DNA of 64,000 bases from NCBI GenBank assembly GCA_052400685.1, contig JBQTGJ010000013.1; one strand, 5' to 3'. The translations under genes were made by a program, and so were the position numbers. The stretch comes from CAZHHH01 sp052400685 (GTDB lineage Bacteria > Bacteroidota > Bacteroidia > Bacteroidales > Marinilabiliaceae). Within the stretch, counting starts at the first letter, position 1; each line of letters opens with the position of its first letter. The notes beneath the pieces were generated by a model. It was not told where the DNA came from and did no database searches. It was given only the letters and a program-made list of their open reading frames with translations. This document shows positions 53,964-62,609 of the stretch, piece after piece.

Positions 53964-56006
53964 ATGCCCGAAGTCCAGATATACCCAATTATCCACAAAA
54001 ATGTGCAACGCATTGCCATTAAGTATCCCTTTCAATTGAAGGGTAGCAAAGTGGATAAAGTAACCCGTTTACTGCCCAACAGACAGTATAGCGTGACTAA
54101 AAAACTGTGGCATATACCCTATCGTAAAGACTACAAAACATGGGCTACATCTCAATTTGGCAACATTACAGATGTAGCAATCATTTTTCCTGAAAAAGCT
54201 ATAATTTCAAAATCACCGGATTTCTCATTACCGGAAAAGGAGAAAATTGTAAAAATTAAAATAGACAAAACCAACCGACGTTTTTATGTTGAACATGGCT
54301 ATTCTCCTGAATTATTTAAAGCACTTGCCACACTAAAAAAGGGTATTTGGTTAAAAAAACAACAAAATTGGGTTTTTCGGGGAACCAATGAGCTCTTTAA
54401 AAAAATAACCGACCTCCTCAACCAAAAGGGGTTTAAATGGACAACCCTATCTGTCAACTCACAACAGAAGAGTGGGCCTCCACCAAATTTGCCGGCTGCG
54501 CCAACCTTGCCTGGCAAATTGATTGCCATTTTAAATACGTACACCATTACGTTACGAATAAAGCGATTAAGTCCCAACACACAATCAATTTATACCCATT
54601 GGTTCAAAATCTTTTTATGCGACCACGACAAGGTTGATATTAATAATTTGAACTATTATCAGCTCTTTAGTTACATCAAACAAAAATCGACCGAACTCAA
54701 CGAAACTTCTTTACGTCAAATAATTGCAGCGATAAAATTTTATTACGAACGAACGCTTGGACGAGAAAAAATGTTTTTCAAGCTTTCAGATAAATATAAA
54801 ATTAACAAAAGCACCCTGTATCTCCCGTTCGGCGAAATTATTGAGATAGAAAAAGGCATCGACTCACCGGGAGACCGGCTCCTTCTATTTTTGGTGTACC
54901 ATGCAAATGTTACATTAAGGGAGATTTGCACGTTACCGAAGGATGCTGAAACACTTTTTTCTGAAACACTGAAAATACCGGGTAATAACCAGGCTGCTAT
55001 AAACTATTTTAAAGATCTAGTTACGGAATGCAAACTACGTTACAATCTAAATAAATATCTGGTTGAAAACCACGGTAAACAACATACAATAGCAACACTA
55101 AAAGGAAAGTTGTACAAAATATTATCCTATTACCGGCTTCAGGTAATTTATAAAAAACAGTACGAACAGATTCTACGACAAACTCAGTTTAGCCTCATAA
55201 CACAAAAGATGTACCTTGGTGCATTCATGAAATTTCTGGCCTATTTCAATTATAAGCATCCTGCATTTATAGCCAATGAAGACATACGCGACTATTTGGT
55301 TCTGCATCGCGAAAAATCAGCTTCTCATCAGGATTGTTTGGTTAGCAGTTTTAAATTTTTCTTTGAAAAAATTCATAACCATACCTTATCAGACAAATAC
55401 GTCATGCGCCCCCGACGGGGTTTTCATCTGCCCGATTATTTCAATCAGGAAGAAATAGCAGCCATGCTCAACACCACAGACAACATCAAGCATAAACTAA
55501 TTATTGGCTTGGCCTATTCAGCAGGACTACGTCGGGCCGAAATTCAGAATCTTCGACTTGTTGATATTGATTTAAAGCACAATCGAATTTTTGTAAAAGA
55601 TTCTAAAGGAAACAGAGACCGGTACACTCTATTCTCCAAACACCTACACGAATTATATAAAGAATATCTGGAAAAAGAAAAACCGCGTTTTTACGTCTTT
55701 GAGAGCTGGTCGCCCGGCAATAAATATAGCACAACCAGCATGGCACAGGTCCTGAAAAAGATGGCCAAAGCAGCCGGCATTCAACGAAACGTTCACTTGC
55801 ATATGTTAAGGCACTCATTTGCTACCCACCTTCTCGAAGACGGCAAAGATATTAGATACGTGCAGGAACTATTGGGTCACCGAAGCATTAAAACAACCGA
55901 AAGATATACGCACATAATAAACGATGCGCTTGAAACAGTCGTGAGTCCATTCGACAGAATGATAAATGAAACATCCCTTAATTTAAAAAAACATGCACCC
56001 CCTTAA
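53964..56006 (+). CDS. Large tyrosine recombinase beside the cassette array
   Basis: 680 residues from ATG 53964; a TTG at 53919 would give 695. All active residues are present in the C-terminal domain (~490-670): Arg in AGLRRAE (~523), Lys in KDSKGNRDR (~548), HMLRH (His ~613, Arg ~616), LGHRS (His ~639), and nucleophile ERYTH (Tyr ~648). A core-binding domain precedes it (~385-475). Unusually, an additional core-binding domain (~175-265) and a catalytic-like fragment without the Arg (ANVTLREICTL) lie upstream, and residues ~1-150 hold two copies of a Trp-rich arm-type module. There is no IntI-specific insertion. Likely function: cutting and joining the attC-like sites downstream. Confidence 0.88.
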   Translation: MPEVQIYPIIHKNVQRIAIKYPFQLKGSKVDKVTRLLPNRQYSVTKKLWHIPYRKDYKTWATSQFGNITDVAIIFPEKAIISKSPDFSLPEKEKIVKIKIDKTNRRFYVEHGYSPELFKALATLKKGIWLKKQQNWVFRGTNELFKKITDLLNQKGFKWTTLSVNSQQKSGPPPNLPAAPTLPGKLIAILNTYTITLRIKRLSPNTQSIYTHWFKIFLCDHDKVDINNLNYYQLFSYIKQKSTELNETSLRQIIAAIKFYYERTLGREKMFFKLSDKYKINKSTLYLPFGEIIEIEKGIDSPGDRLLLFLVYHANVTLREICTLPKDAETLFSETLKIPGNNQAAINYFKDLVTECKLRYNLNKYLVENHGKQHTIATLKGKLYKILSYYRLQVIYKKQYEQILRQTQFSLITQKMYLGAFMKFLAYFNYKHPAFIANEDIRDYLVLHREKSASHQDCLVSSFKFFFEKIHNHTLSDKYVMRPRRGFHLPDYFNQEEIAAMLNTTDNIKHKLIIGLAYSAGLRRAEIQNLRLVDIDLKHNRIFVKDSKGNRDRYTLFSKHLHELYKEYLEKEKPRFYVFESWSPGNKYSTTSMAQVLKKMAKAAGIQRNVHLHMLRHSFATHLLEDGKDIRYVQELLGHRSIKTTERYTHIINDALETVVSPFDRMINETSLNLKKHAPP

Positions 56007-56322
56007 AGCTGGAATCTTAGAACATAAAACAAGACATAACAAACTATAAAACAAAACATTAAAAACCTCATCCATGTGACTTAGGGTTAACGAAGTTTTG
56101 CCATTACCGAAAAAAACGATCTGCAAAACAAAAAAAAATAAAAACAAATTCTATTTTTGACTATGCAGATATCACTAACAAACGATATTTAAACTAATGC
56201 TTTCACAAAATACAAGCATATTCATCTGTATAAAAAACAGATATAACATCATTAAATCAAACACTTACACCTCCATTCAGATTTGCATATAATAATCATA
56301 AACGCAATGCATATATGGGGGC
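56007..56322. promoter_or_regulatory. Region between integrase and first cassette, candidate attI
   Basis: 316 bp without a gene. Just before the first cassette, AACGCAA (56301-56307) is partly complementary to the first cassette bases TTGTGCGTT, and the run GGGGGCGTT resembles the right end of attC4 (CGGGGCGTT). This is where an attI-type insertion site and a cassette promoter would be expected; no clear TAnnTTTG box was found. Confidence 0.4.
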
Positions 56323-56387
56323 GTTGTGCGTTATTAGTGCAAACTGAGAGTGCAATAAATGCAATTCCGATAACTTAATTTGATAAA

Positions 56388-57089
56388 ATGAAAATGAGAA
56401 CAATAATAATATCAGGTTTTTTACTCATAAATTTAACAGTTGTTTTTGGACAGAATGAGATTAAACGAGATACCGTTTACGAAACAAGGATAATTTATAA
56501 AAATGAAAATCCTGACCAAGTAACAAAGCAAATTGCAAAATCTGATATTAGAGAAATTATTGAGATTACGACAAATAAAGAACGTACAGATAACGAAATA
56601 GATTCTATTCAAAATTTGATTTGGAATGCTATAAAAAATCCAGTTGACTTTGATTCTTTATACATGGATTTTTCTCGTAGCACACTTGGAAGTGGATGTT
56701 CACAAAAGAAAGATGGAACTATTGTAAAGGAACCAAAACCCTTTTTGGCAGAGTGGAGTGTTGCTGATTCAGAGAAACAATATGCTAGATTCGTCATAGA
56801 CTTTATTTTAACAAACTTTCATGTGATAAGTTATGGTGATAATAGCGATGGGGTACAGGCTGCATTTTATCAAATTTTGCAGACAAGGGATATTAAAATT
56901 GATGGTGCGGATTTTAATGGAGGCACATATAATTACATAAAAGATATTAATTCAAATATTTTTACTAGTTATAACAAGGTGGCCTTAGTGGAAAAAGGCT
57001 ATTATACAATATTTGTTTGTGATAAAAACAATAAGAATAGACTTATAGAACTATTATTGAAAATTGATTGGAAAGTAATTGAACCATAA
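56388..57089 (+). CDS. Cassette 1: secreted hypothetical protein
   Basis: 233 residues with a signal peptide ending VVFGQ. Mature part is Lys/Glu/Asn-rich with segments RDTVYETRIIYKNENPDQ and LIWNAIKNPVDFDSLYMD; a single CSQKK cysteine. I do not recognise a family. The stop is only 4 bp before attC1, and the start is 65 bp after the cassette border. Composition is AT-rich like the other cassettes. Confidence 0.7.
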   Translation: MKMRTIIISGFLLINLTVVFGQNEIKRDTVYETRIIYKNENPDQVTKQIAKSDIREIIEITTNKERTDNEIDSIQNLIWNAIKNPVDFDSLYMDFSRSTLGSGCSQKKDGTIVKEPKPFLAEWSVADSEKQYARFVIDFILTNFHVISYGDNSDGVQAAFYQILQTRDIKIDGADFNGGTYNYIKDINSNIFTSYNKVALVEKGYYTIFVCDKNNKNRLIELLLKIDWKVIEP

Positions 57090-57093
57090 TAAC

Positions 57094-57231
57094 AACGCAC
57101 AACACGCGGTCATAAAACATTGCGCGGATAGTGCTATATTTGAACGAAATGGCATTTAATCAACGGCTTAGCGGGCTGATAGGTTTGTGTTTCAAAATGC
57201 GCAACGATTTCATACCGCCACCGTTGGCACC
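57094..57231 (+). other. attC-like site 1
   Basis: 138 bp. Left word AACGCACAAC is complementary to the start of cassette 1 (GTTGTGCGTT); right core GTTGGCACC starts cassette 2. Inner arms: CGCGGTCATAAAACATTGCG on the left folds onto GCGCAACGATTTCATACCGC on the right with mismatches and unpaired bases, leaving a large loop. Confidence 0.8.
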
Positions 57232-57255
57232 AATTAAATGAGAGATACTGCACAA

Positions 57256-57687
57256 ATGACAATTGTAGAATTACATAAAAAGCTTATTGATTTAGAGGTT
57301 GATTCTGAAAGATTTTATCTTCATGGTTTGTATGGTTCAACTTCTGATGACAATAAACTTTCGATGACTATTAATAAAGGGAAGTATACAATCGAGTATG
57401 AAATTTATTATCGTGAGCGTGGAGAGAAACACTCTGTAAATGTTTTTACGGATGAGTCTGAGGCTTGTGAATACTTTTTATATAAAATACAGGAAGAACT
57501 TACCATTGAGAAAGTGCAGAAAGTTGTCGGATTAGGTGGTATGACAGTTAATGAAAGATTGTACGTTACTGGATTAATGGATGAATTTGATAAAACAAAG
57601 CGTAAAAACAAAACCAGAGCGGCTCAAATATTAAGAATATTGAGAGTTGATGAACCTTCAATTAAAAAGATATTGAAAATTAAGTAG
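57256..57687 (+). CDS. Cassette 2, first gene: small hypothetical protein
   Basis: 143 residues from ATG 57256; ATG 57238 adds six residues. The later start is preferred because the bases before it (AGAGATACTGCACAAATG) parallel the leader of cassette 7. Contains YEIYYRERGEKHSVNVFTDE and ending IKKILKIK; MTVNERLYVTGLMDEFDKTK near the C-terminus is a recurrent segment of short proteins sometimes annotated as immunity-like. No reliable family. Twelve bp before the next gene. Confidence 0.6.
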   Translation: MTIVELHKKLIDLEVDSERFYLHGLYGSTSDDNKLSMTINKGKYTIEYEIYYRERGEKHSVNVFTDESEACEYFLYKIQEELTIEKVQKVVGLGGMTVNERLYVTGLMDEFDKTKRKNKTRAAQILRILRVDEPSIKKILKIK

Positions 57688-57699
57688 ATTATAAATCTA

Positions 57700-58491
57700 A
57701 TGAATGATACAATAGCAAGCCAAGTTACAGAACCAATAAAAGTTCAAATAATTGAAAATACTGATAAAGTTGATTGGAATATTTGGTTCTTATCAATTGC
57801 AGTAATATCACTCATAGCTGCTGTATTAATACCATTTGCTCAAAAGAAATATGAAGAAAGCAAATCGAAATATGGCTTTCACCTTTACATTAAAAAGAAA
57901 CTGGGAATTGTATGGAATCTTTTGACTTACGACAAATTTGACTACAAACAGCCGACTAGTGCAGAATCGATGAATGATTTGCATTTAACGTTCTATAATT
58001 TAATAAGACAATTGGAGAAGGATTACAATAAAAACAAAAATACTATTCACCCACTTTTTGCATTCGGACTTCTTTTCAATTTGCAAAATTTATTATTCAC
58101 AGTAAAAAGGGTTCAATACGCTTTGAATGAAATAGATTTAAATGATTTGGATGAAAAAACACTTGCATTTGGAGACAAACTTTCCAAAAAGGAACATCAT
58201 AAGCTGAATGCTATTTTTATGTTGATTGAGCACTATTTTTCCATTACAAGTTTTCATGATAAGTTTGATTCTTTAAAAACAATTAAAAGAGATATTAAAA
58301 GCTCTAAATGGGTTGGATTAATAGTTGATAAAAGCGTCCTAAAGAATCAGGAAATGATTCTGAAAGACTTGGAATATTTGAAAGAGAACGAATCAAGTAT
58401 TTTTGAGATAATAAATATTAGCAAACTTTTGACACAAGAACTAAAATCATACTTTGATTTCAATAAATTGATGAAGAAAAGGAACAGATAA
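57700..58491 (+). CDS. Cassette 2, second gene: single-pass membrane protein of unknown function
   Basis: 263 residues; one transmembrane helix at ~27-48 (WFLSIAVISLIAAVLIPFAQ) with the bulk of the protein, helical and Lys-rich, on the cytoplasmic side by the positive-inside rule. No motif recognised. The stop is 2 bp before attC2. The two ORFs may be co-translated, giving a two-gene cassette. Confidence 0.65.
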   Translation: MNDTIASQVTEPIKVQIIENTDKVDWNIWFLSIAVISLIAAVLIPFAQKKYEESKSKYGFHLYIKKKLGIVWNLLTYDKFDYKQPTSAESMNDLHLTFYNLIRQLEKDYNKNKNTIHPLFAFGLLFNLQNLLFTVKRVQYALNEIDLNDLDEKTLAFGDKLSKKEHHKLNAIFMLIEHYFSITSFHDKFDSLKTIKRDIKSSKWVGLIVDKSVLKNQEMILKDLEYLKENESSIFEIINISKLLTQELKSYFDFNKLMKKRNR

Positions 58492-58493
58492 CT

Positions 58494-58628
58494 GGTGCCA
58501 ACAATGTATAAAAATAATAGCCGAAATAGCAGTAAATTCAAGGGTTGTAGCCCGCTTCAGCTTTCTTGTAACTTGACAGGAAAGTGCCACGCAATCGGCT
58601 ACATATTCTTATACTAAACGTTGTACAC
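58494..58628 (+). other. attC-like site 2
   Basis: 135 bp. Left word GGTGCCAAC matches the start of cassette 2 (GTTGGCACC) in reverse complement; right core GTTGTACAC begins cassette 3. Inner arms TATAAAAATAATAGCCGA and TCGGCTACATATTCTTATA pair. Closely related to sites 3 and 5 (TTGTAGCCCGCTT, TTGACAGGAAAGTGCC). Confidence 0.85.
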
Positions 58629-58640
58629 AATTAGAGAAAG

Positions 58641-59039
58641 ATGAATTTTCAGAATGAAATTAATGTAATAACAAAGGAGGTAATTGTTGAAATGGAAAAA
58701 GTTCCTTTTATGAATAGAACTAATGAGGATAGATTGTCAGCGATTGGAAATATCTATTTTTTGTATTCTAATGGAAATTTAAAATATATTGGTCAGAGAC
58801 AGGTTATTGGTATAAAAACTCGTCTTGACCAACATCTGTTTGGTAAATCTTACTCTGTGAATGAAAATAATGTTCAAAACGGAACTGTTTCGAAATGGAA
58901 TATGGTCAGTAAAGAACTTGAAAAAGGGAATGAGATAACTTTTAAAACGGTACTTATTAAACCTGACAATCTCAGGACAACCATCGAATTGGAATTAATT
59001 GCTCGTTTTAATCCAGAATGGAATATTCAGGGCAAATAA
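58641..59039 (+). CDS. Cassette 3, first gene: GIY-YIG-like nuclease domain protein
   Basis: 132 residues. NIYFLYSNGNLKYIGQ is close to the GIY…YIG core (Asn for Gly), KTRLDQHL supplies the conserved Arg and His, and ELELIARFNPEWNIQGK fits the C-terminal Glu and Asn-Pro region. GIY-YIG enzymes cut DNA by a metal-dependent mechanism and occur in homing, repair and phage-defence genes. The first tripeptide is altered, so activity is not certain. Second gene of the cassette follows after 25 bp. Confidence 0.7.
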   Translation: MNFQNEINVITKEVIVEMEKVPFMNRTNEDRLSAIGNIYFLYSNGNLKYIGQRQVIGIKTRLDQHLFGKSYSVNENNVQNGTVSKWNMVSKELEKGNEITFKTVLIKPDNLRTTIELELIARFNPEWNIQGK

Positions 59040-59064
59040 TTAAAATATTCTCATTGTATAAGAA

Positions 59065-59592
59065 ATGAACAATCTAAAAATGAATAAAGAAGAAAAAGAA
59101 TATCCTTTAATTGACAAGTTCCTATTTCATATGTTTGACATAAAAGATGTTGACTATTTAATTTTAAAAGGGCATATTTTGACAGAACATTCTCTTCATT
59201 TTTTCATTGAAATGACTTCGGTAGAGAAACTAAATTTTGAGAAAGTAAAATTTTCTTATTCAAATAAGATTGAGATTGCGAAAACATTGGGACTCTTTAA
59301 GAATAACGCAAAACTGTACTCGGAATTAAAACTATTAAATAAACTTAGAAACTCAATCGCACATAAGTTGAAATATGATGAAAAACTATTTGCTGACTTT
59401 ATAAAAGGGTTTGAACCGTATAAAGATTTCTTTCAATCTGAAACTTTCAAAAAACTAAATATAAGCGAAGAGATTTTTAAAGAAAATGAAAACGGGGAGA
59501 TTCCTGAAAATGGAAAATTGAATATGTCTATGTTATATATTTCAACAATTTGTATGAAAATATTTTCAGAAGGAGTTAAACTGAAAAAATAA
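59065..59592 (+). CDS. Cassette 3, second gene: HEPN-like protein
   Basis: 175 residues, all-helical. KLRNSIAHKL contains R-x4-H, the RNase-active signature of HEPN domains, in a helical context similar to HEPN toxins and Abi proteins. The rest has no other motif. An alternative start is ATG 59080. Together with the neighbouring GIY-YIG protein it suggests a nucleic-acid-targeting defence or toxin cassette (inference). Confidence 0.55.
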   Translation: MNNLKMNKEEKEYPLIDKFLFHMFDIKDVDYLILKGHILTEHSLHFFIEMTSVEKLNFEKVKFSYSNKIEIAKTLGLFKNNAKLYSELKLLNKLRNSIAHKLKYDEKLFADFIKGFEPYKDFFQSETFKKLNISEEIFKENENGEIPENGKLNMSMLYISTICMKIFSEGVKLKK

Positions 59593-59600
59593 AAATAACT

Positions 59601-59735
59601 GTGTACAACAAAGTATAAAAATAATAGCCGAAATAGCAGTAAATATGAACATTGTAGCCCGCATAATATTTAGTTGTAGCTTGAAAAATTCAAGTTCCGC
59701 AGTTGGCTACTATTCTTATACAAACCGTTACCGCC
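59601..59735 (+). other. attC-like site 3
   Basis: 135 bp. Left word GTGTACAAC is the exact reverse complement of cassette 3's start GTTGTACAC; right core GTTACCGCC begins cassette 4. The first ~45 bp (TATAAAAATAATAGCCGAAA…) are nearly identical to site 2. Confidence 0.88.
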
Positions 59736-60353
59736 AAGTGAAAGACCGAAAATTCAACCGTCTATTTACTTGATTGAGAATGAGAATTAATCAAAAGGCA
59801 GTGCGGCTTAGAAAAGAAACGTTGATACATTTTGATTGATAACGAAAGATTTAAACACTGCAATCGGATAACTTTTCTGCAATGAGAAAGCAAAGATTTG
59901 ATTGGATTGATAAAAGCGTTTATGAATAGATTATTTACATGATTTTGAACAGATAACGGTCTGATTTATTTTCAAATACTGAGGTTTTATTGTTTTCTGC
60001 AATTGGATTAAGGATTGAATTTACTGGAGATGATAATTTCATCCTACGAATTGATTTAGAGACCAATAATTTGATTGAATTAAAAAGATCGTTTAAGAAT
60101 AGATTATTAACAAAACTTTAAGCAGATAACGGTCTGATTCATTTTTAAATACTGAGGCTGGATTTGTTTTCTGCAATTAGATTGAGGATTGATTTAAAGA
60201 CCGGCAATTCAAAACAAGATATAGCAAAGGGTTTTATTAGCAGAAACGTTTAAAACGAAAACTTTGAAAGCGAAGGTAAAATCTAAGCTTTCTGAAAAAT
60301 GATAAACAGTTGCACAATATCCAACGATTGAATTATCGGACAAATGATCACCA
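59736..60353 (+). repeat. Cassette 4 body: no gene, internal tandem repeats
   Basis: About 620 bp with no convincing ORF on the plus strand. A unit of ~170 bp is repeated: GAATAGATTATT at 59923 and 60096, then CAGATAACGGTCTGAT, AAATACTGAGG and TTTTCTGCAATT in the same order in both; a more diverged partial unit precedes at about 59840-59920. Cassette 4 still has intact borders (GTTACCGCC at 59727, GGCGGTAAC at 60354). Confidence 0.7.
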
Positions 60354-60489
60354 GGCGGTAACAAGCGGTCATAAAACATTTGGGGGAAAGTAGCTATCCG
60401 AGTATTCTGCCACGCATCAAAGTTTGGTAACGGTAGATATGAACGAAACCCGCTCTCCCAAACGTTCCATACCGCGGGGCGTTACCGCC
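60354..60489 (+). other. attC-like site 4
   Basis: 136 bp. Left word GGCGGTAAC and right core GTTACCGCC are exact reverse complements because cassettes 4 and 5 start with the same bases. Inner arms (AAGCGGTCATAAAACATTTG with CAAACGTTCCATACCGC) resemble site 1. Confidence 0.85.
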
Positions 60490-60510
60490 AATGGTCAGAG
60501 TGACACAGCA

Positions 60511-61602
60511 ATGAATGAAACAATAGATAACATATTAAAACGATTAGAGAACTATTCTGAATTAAATCAGAGAGAAAGAAAATCTGTGCAAAATGATTTG
60601 ATTACGTTTTCAGAAAGGCAACCTGATAATTTTATTGTGTTTATCAGGAAAATTGAACCTTCTGAGGAATCGGTACTCTTTGAAATTTATGAAAGTTTGT
60701 CTTCGCAACCAGATAAATGGATTGATTTTTTAATAAGCGAATTTGACAGGATTGAAAAACACACTATTCAAGCGAAAAGTAAAATAAAGGATTCCGTTTC
60801 TTCTCCACTAATTGCTCTTAGTTTCTTTGCTCGACAAGGTTTTGCAAATAATGACAAATTGATTGCTCGTATTAAAAAGGGAGTTGCATCTGAATCGAAA
60901 CAAATTGCTAAAATTAGCCTTGATTTGCTCGCAGACGTTTACTTGATTGATAAGTCTAAGTACGGTTCTTGCAGACAAGTAATTGAAAGGCAGACTCAAT
61001 CAAAAACAATTGAGATTAGTCAATTAGCAAAGGAAATTCTAAATGATTTGGATAATCCTGTTCAACCCAAAAAGAAATTAAGATTGTATTCTGCTTATTC
61101 ATTTATTTTTTTCGTCGGTGGACTTTATCTATCTGCGATTTCAATTGCATTATACAACAAGACTTTTATTGGTTTTTCCGCAATAGCAGTGACTTTTTGT
61201 GTAACTGGACTTTTAAGCTGGATTCTGCACCAAATTTTGACCAGAAAAGTAGATGTGAAAAAATCCGAAACTTTGGCGATTGGATTAGCTTACGGATTTA
61301 TTTCGTGTTTCCTTATACTTTATATAAATCTACAATCGTCAGATTCAAATTATCGACATGAAAGATATACAATAATTGACCATGGTACTTTGGCAAAAGG
61401 ACGATATTCGGATTGCAGAAAACCATATATCAAATTTGAACGGAAAGGAGAAATAAAAAAAATGACATTTAGCTGTGAGGACCATGAAATAGTTGAAAAT
61501 GCAACGCAAATTAAACTGACAATTCAAAAAGGATTGTTGGATTTCGATATAGTGATTGACAAACGATTAGAAACCACAGGGGCTAACATTTTGTATAAGT
61601 AA
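60511..61602 (+). CDS. Cassette 5: helical-repeat protein with three membrane helices
   Basis: 363 residues from ATG 60511; the frame is open from 60424, but that part is attC4. Residues ~1-195 are alpha-helical, HEAT-like (ALSFFARQGFANNDKLIARI, IAKISLDLLADVYLIDKS). Residues ~200-290 hold three hydrophobic helices, then a ~70-residue soluble tail with three cysteines in SDCRK and FSCED. The last codons lie inside attC5's left arm, so the C-terminus TTGANILYK is partly encoded by the recombination site. Function unknown. Confidence 0.65.
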   Translation: MNETIDNILKRLENYSELNQRERKSVQNDLITFSERQPDNFIVFIRKIEPSEESVLFEIYESLSSQPDKWIDFLISEFDRIEKHTIQAKSKIKDSVSSPLIALSFFARQGFANNDKLIARIKKGVASESKQIAKISLDLLADVYLIDKSKYGSCRQVIERQTQSKTIEISQLAKEILNDLDNPVQPKKKLRLYSAYSFIFFVGGLYLSAISIALYNKTFIGFSAIAVTFCVTGLLSWILHQILTRKVDVKKSETLAIGLAYGFISCFLILYINLQSSDSNYRHERYTIIDHGTLAKGRYSDCRKPYIKFERKGEIKKMTFSCEDHEIVENATQIKLTIQKGLLDFDIVIDKRLETTGANILYK

Positions 61603-61714
61603 TGGCAGGCAAAGTAGCAAATATCAAGGTTTGTAACCCGCTCAAACTGCATAGCGGTTTGACAGGGAAGTGCCTCGCAATCTGCCACTACTCATACAAG
61701 TTACCGTTGTAGCC
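61579..61714 (+). other. attC-like site 5
   Basis: 136 bp, overlapping the end of the cassette 5 gene. Left word GGGGCTAAC matches the reverse complement of cassette 5's start (GGCGGTAAC) at 7 of 9 positions. Inner arms TTGTATAAGTAATGGCAG and CTGCCACTACTCATACAA pair almost completely. Right core GTTGTAGCC starts cassette 6. Its middle resembles site 2. Confidence 0.75.
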
Positions 61715-61726
61715 AATTTGAGAAAA

Positions 61727-62470
61727 ATGACAATCCGAGAGATATTAAACACAACTGAACACCGACCTTGGAAATTGCCGAATGAAAAATGGAAATTTTA
61801 TCAAGAGTGGAATAATGCAATATTTCTTCATTGGCAAGTGGAATTATCCGAATTGAAAAAGTTTGTCCCAAAGGAACTTGAAATTGACCTTTTTCACGGA
61901 AAACCTTGGATTTCGGTTGTTGCTTTTACTATGGAAAAAATAAGACCGAAAAACCTGCCTGCGTTCCAACCGATTTCGGATTTTGATGAAATTAATATCC
62001 GAACTTATATAAAATCGAATAACAAAACTGGAGTGTATTTTTTGAGCATTGAAGGCGGAAAAAGTTTGTCTTGTAAAGTTGCGAAAGGAATGTCTGAACT
62101 TCCGTATAGATTTTCAAAAATCAAACGGACTGAAAACCAATACGAATCTAATAACTCGGAATTTAATGACAAATTAAATATTCAGTTTGAGATTGGAAAA
62201 GCAATTAAGGAGAAAACGGAATTGGAAAAGTGGTTAACCGAAAGATACGCTCTTTTTCAAGACACAGAAACCTCTATTAACGAATTTGAAATTCACCATT
62301 TAGAATGGCCAATTAATAAAATTGACTTAAAGAATTTAGAAATTAATTATCCGAGATTTGACAAACTGATAAAAAACGAACCTGACAAAATTCAATACTC
62401 AAAAGGAGTAAAAGTTATTGCTTGGGGAAAGAATAAAAAAAGAAAAAACTGGCTACAACACAGTATATAA
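61727..62470 (+). CDS. Cassette 6: YqjF/DUF2071 family protein
   Basis: 247 residues from ATG 61727; the frame open from 61670 is attC5. FLHWQVELSELKKFVPKELE, FHGKPWISVVAFTMEKIRP, INIRTYIKSNNKTGVYFLS and LSIEGGK match the YqjF/DUF2071 family, which has an acetoacetate-decarboxylase-like fold and no established reaction. The last residues (LQHSI) are encoded within attC6's left word. It is the one cassette protein whose family I can name with good confidence. Confidence 0.85.
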   Translation: MTIREILNTTEHRPWKLPNEKWKFYQEWNNAIFLHWQVELSELKKFVPKELEIDLFHGKPWISVVAFTMEKIRPKNLPAFQPISDFDEINIRTYIKSNNKTGVYFLSIEGGKSLSCKVAKGMSELPYRFSKIKRTENQYESNNSEFNDKLNIQFEIGKAIKEKTELEKWLTERYALFQDTETSINEFEIHHLEWPINKIDLKNLEINYPRFDKLIKNEPDKIQYSKGVKVIAWGKNKKRKNWLQHSI

Positions 62471-62585
62471 TTAATGGCTAGTTTTAGCTTACTTACGAAA
62501 ATCCTCGCGGATTTTCTATTCGGTGTTTATTTGCTAAATTAGGTGCTTAAACACGCCACTAATCATATACATAAACGTTGCCAAC
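62451..62585 (+). other. attC-like site 6
   Basis: 135 bp, overlapping the end of the cassette 6 gene. Left word GGCTACAAC is the exact reverse complement of cassette 6's start GTTGTAGCC; right core GTTGCCAAC starts cassette 7. Arms GTATATAATTAATGGC/GCCACTAATCATATAC pair; a second hairpin GAAAATCC-TCGC-GGATTTTC sits in the loop. A different lineage from sites 2, 3 and 5. Confidence 0.85.
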
Positions 62586-62609
62586 CATTTAAAAGAGAGA
62601 CGTAATAGA

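Noticed and set aside
57256..57687. Calling cassette 2's first protein an immunity protein
   Set aside because: Only a vague resemblance in a short segment; no toxin partner and no firm family motif.
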